This document shows, piece by piece, positions 25,701 through 26,747 of a DNA stretch of 26,747 bases. A program made the position numbers and the translations under genes. The DNA comes from JBEKTY01 sp049515555. GTDB taxonomy: Bacteria; Planctomycetota; Planctomycetia; Pirellulales; Thermoguttaceae. The DNA lies in assembly GCA_049515555.1 (NCBI GenBank), contig JBEKTY010000120.1:1-26747 (forward strand), written 5' to 3'. How positions within the stretch are numbered: position 1 is the stretch's first letter; each line of letters starts with the position of its first letter. The notes below the pieces were generated by a model, which was given only the letters and a program-made list of their open reading frames with translations, was not told the DNA's origin and ran no database searches.

Positions 25701-26568
25701 CGATGTCTTGCCCCGGGGCCTGCACGCCGGCCATCTCGCGCACGCCCCAGCCGGAGGTCGTGGCCCGCGCGGGGGCCCAGCTCATCCGCGATACCGGCCG
25801 ATAGTCGGCCTGGCCCGGCCCGGCGAACTCGACGGGCATCATCAACGAATGCCGATCGCAGAGCGAGAGGTCGCGCCACGACTCGACCTTCTTGCGGATC
25901 ACCTGGCCCGGCATCCGCCCCACGAAGTGGCACACGTAGAGGTTGTGGTCCAGCGCGATGTTCCGATTGCCGGCGTCGTAGTTCACCCCCAATTGCGATC
26001 CGCAGATGAGGTTATTGAACAGCGCCAGCCCCTGGTTGCCGATCAAAATCAGGCCCACCGCGGAATTGTCGGCCAGCGTGGCGTTCACGAGCGACGAGCG
26101 GTGCGACTGGCTGAGGACCGCGGCCACGCGGTTGTTCGTCACAAGCAGGTTCTGCAATCGGCATCCGTCGGCGTTGCGCAGGATCAGGCCGTTCATGCAC
26201 TGGCGGACGGCGACCCGCTCGATCGTGACCTTCGAGGCCCCGTCCAGCAGGATGCCGGTCTGCCGCGCACCGGCGACGGCCAGGTCCGAGATCGTCGCAA
26301 GACCGGTCCCGCGGCAGATCAGGCCGACATCGTGATCCCGGGCGTCGAGCAGCGTCTTGTTGTATCCCGCCCCGCGCAGGCTGACGCCGGGCGGCAATTC
26401 GAGCCCGCCCAGGCGGAGCGTTCCGGCCGGCAGGGTCACGGTTATGCCCGGCCGGGCGGCGGCCATTTTCCGGGCCCACTCGTCTTCCGCGCCGGCCCGC
26501 CGCTGGCCGCCGCAGGTCCACGCCGCCAGAATGATCGCCGGCAGAAGGACTCGTCGCGCAAATCGCAT
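22702..26568 (-). CDS. 1288-aa secreted beta-helix, FlgD-like, beta-propeller and CBM9-like protein
   Basis: The start at 26568 (MRFARRVLLPAIILAAWTCG) has AAGGA 8 nt upstream and gives a signal peptide. Residues about 40-230 are a parallel beta-helix of NosD/pectate-lyase type (TISDLAVAGARQTGILLDGA, VTIERVAVRQCMNGLILRNA). Residues about 312-385 resemble a FlgD-like Ig domain (LPLPKGTHSYWLPSRDWQG, then PAGDYVLKV). Residues about 395-1015 form propeller-like blades (MTMAFDPDDRLVLAQ, GMAADGRGRVYVL, LAADTANKLLWVIS). From about 1055 to the end lies a CBM9/DOMON-like domain (LPVDGDPEKWRKL, IIRLAYHGDRLYVHAIKFDD, DCLEMCINTYPSG). Such proteins are typical of Planctomycetota and likely bind polysaccharide; no catalytic site is evident. 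Confidence 0.85.
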   Translation of the reverse strand: MRFARRVLLPAIILAAWTCGGQRRAGAEDEWARKMAAARPGITVTLPAGTLRLGGLELPPGVSLRGAGYNKTLLDARDHDVGLICRGTGLATISDLAVAGARQTGILLDGASKVTIERVAVRQCMNGLILRNADGCRLQNLLVTNNRVAAVLSQSHRSSLVNATLADNSAVGLILIGNQGLALFNNLICGSQLGVNYDAGNRNIALDHNLYVCHFVGRMPGQVIRKKVESWRDLSLCDRHSLMMPVEFAGPGQADYRPVSRMSWAPARATTSGWGVREMAGVQAPGQDIDGKPRQARADLGAYETAFTPPRPADGALTVQSGAGVTSAGLYTPGGVCVRSLFQNLPLPKGTHSYWLPSRDWQGRPIPAGDYVLKVTEADLRLEYQAAAGNGDLESSLRLPNEVRMRASVSPMTMAFDPDDRLVLAQHGFENGQHVRGYDADMRNVRWSLPGGGEATGMAADGRGRVYVLRKPASLIRLDAETGRGVTFAGGSFEKSYPGAFTEISGMAALGDRIYVADVKANKLLRLAGEELGVDGSWPLAAPTQLAADTANKLLWVISQGKELLALDASGQVRCRAQPVADPRLLAVGAGRLAVYSPTANKVTVFDCTAPGRLKLLRTLGSGGEGYGKIEPEKFWSPQWLAMNGQNDLAVADPPRVLLFSAAGAVKRQHLAMWGQGISWGWFAADDRTQFFNIGGGYNISLDAKNRRWEPGSRWKYMMPNLAPLCFFTAGGRNFGLFGHNKRDMVVCRLDADGTVRALVAYGYNDKGLFEQRDAHGSGNIDDAAPTTPVLDKNGKPITERLFEPRALSGVDPRRDGAMVIPLRRGVVVVPFKGLDGRNVPQFDFAHRRVLLGLVEGQPKYVSPYDFKTEEVVSIAEDMSMHEDGSFTAAITTKSGAGPDLCTEHANATSMAGFDPQGGLRWLYALNPPGLKMGFYGITTIGGVTFAGRGAICEYETMDRDGLGTGTLGMPPEFGWSGMWLDNHRQTHGFTGNDGQPYLVIGDYCCQAYHWLALKGHDRIVRQSLPVRIGTQTAVALAREPARAVPAWPVPPPPRVVIRRLAQPLPVDGDPEKWRKLGIAPIIMTPDTGGGRDPADNSAIIRLAYHGDRLYVHAIKFDDVVTMHQPLAKFFTHDCLEMCINTYPSGFKYNVTRTSDHGEVVWRDTWRAGWAPQLKLNQLLPPEVAPRVIKVLDNAKNIEDRKLIEAAYGIDMSGCKVILFEFVIPRSAMQPMESKDMEVEFASGKTFRLGFMLDDNDLPGSESWQNITWPVTFGIFERSEKSAEAVFE

Positions 26569-26647
26569 GGTTATGGTCCTTTTTGATCCCGTTCCCCGTA
26601 AGGAACCGCGAAGAAAGAGGTTGACCAATTAGTATTACTGCGCAAGT

Positions 26648-26747
26648 TCAAGGCCATTTGCAGCGGATGAGATCTTTCAGGTAGATGCCCATTTTCCGCA
26701 GTTTTTTGCGTGTTCGTTTGATGTGCGACTCGCGGGCCGTGGCGATG
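26648..26747 (-). CDS. C-terminal fragment of a gene running off the window
   Basis: On the minus strand the last 32 codons before a TGA at 26648-26650 are open and read IATARESHIKRTRKKLRKMG, then IYLKDLIRCKWP. The stretch is strongly basic and amphipathic, as in the recognition helix and tail of a helix-turn-helix regulator, but it is too short to assign. It is on the same strand as the 1288-aa gene, 79 bp upstream of it. It could be a chance frame. Confidence 0.35.
   Translation of the reverse strand, partial: IATARESHIKRTRKKLRKMGIYLKDLIRCKWP

Overview
The window is GC-rich and looks like Planctomycetota, probably Pirellulales-like. This rests on family types rather than any marker gene: a giant secreted protein opening with the planctomycetal LEPR-xLL motif (GVEPLEDRRLLSA), HAF repeats, an SBBP propeller, a sialate O-acetylesterase, many large exported proteins, and abundant palindromic intergenic repeats. 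I see no rRNA, tRNA, CRISPR array or core housekeeping gene.

Layout. 1-1551: a nearly complete IS701-family insertion sequence with an intact transposase. 1663-2688 (-): a Tat-exported TolB-like propeller protein. 2748-2860: a 113-bp MITE with perfect 23-bp terminal inverted repeats that match the IS ends. 2902-3045 (-): a truncated DUF6572-like gene. 3076-4374 (-): an exported protein resembling a degenerate gluzincin peptidase, with a palindromic repeat inside its coding sequence. 4727-7471 (+): an SBBP propeller fused to a clan GH-A glycosidase. 7589-7966 (+): a single-domain retropepsin-like protein that overlaps tail to tail with a sialate O-acetylesterase (7931-10222, -). 10640-10765 (+): the first 41 residues of a short-chain dehydrogenase, abutting the end of a parallel beta-helix protein (10766-12388, -). 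12662-15541 (-): a second large GH-A-like protein. 15944-21304 (+): a 1786-aa LEPR-xLL/HAF/PKD-like repeat protein. 21309-22529 (-): a papain-like C1 peptidase. 22702-26568 (-): a 1288-aa beta-helix, propeller and CBM9-like protein. 26648-26747 (-): the tail of one more gene.

How it fits together. Most intact genes encode exported proteins that bind or cut carbohydrate or protein (two GH-A-like glycosidases, an acetylesterase, two beta-helix proteins, a C1 peptidase, a giant adhesin-like protein). A role in extracellular polymer scavenging or surface biology is plausible. There is no transporter, regulator or sulfatase here, strands alternate, and most gaps hold repeats, so this is not one operon.

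The most distinctive signal is repeat biology. At least four palindromic repeat families sit at gene edges. One has GTAGCAGGCACAC...GTGTGCCTGCTAC cores and outer GTGAACGGTT arms. It sits 3 bp upstream of one start codon, supplies the stop codons of two convergent genes at once, and its read-through creates false N-terminal extensions. Together with the IS/MITE pair and two truncated genes, this points to a region reshaped by small mobile repeats.
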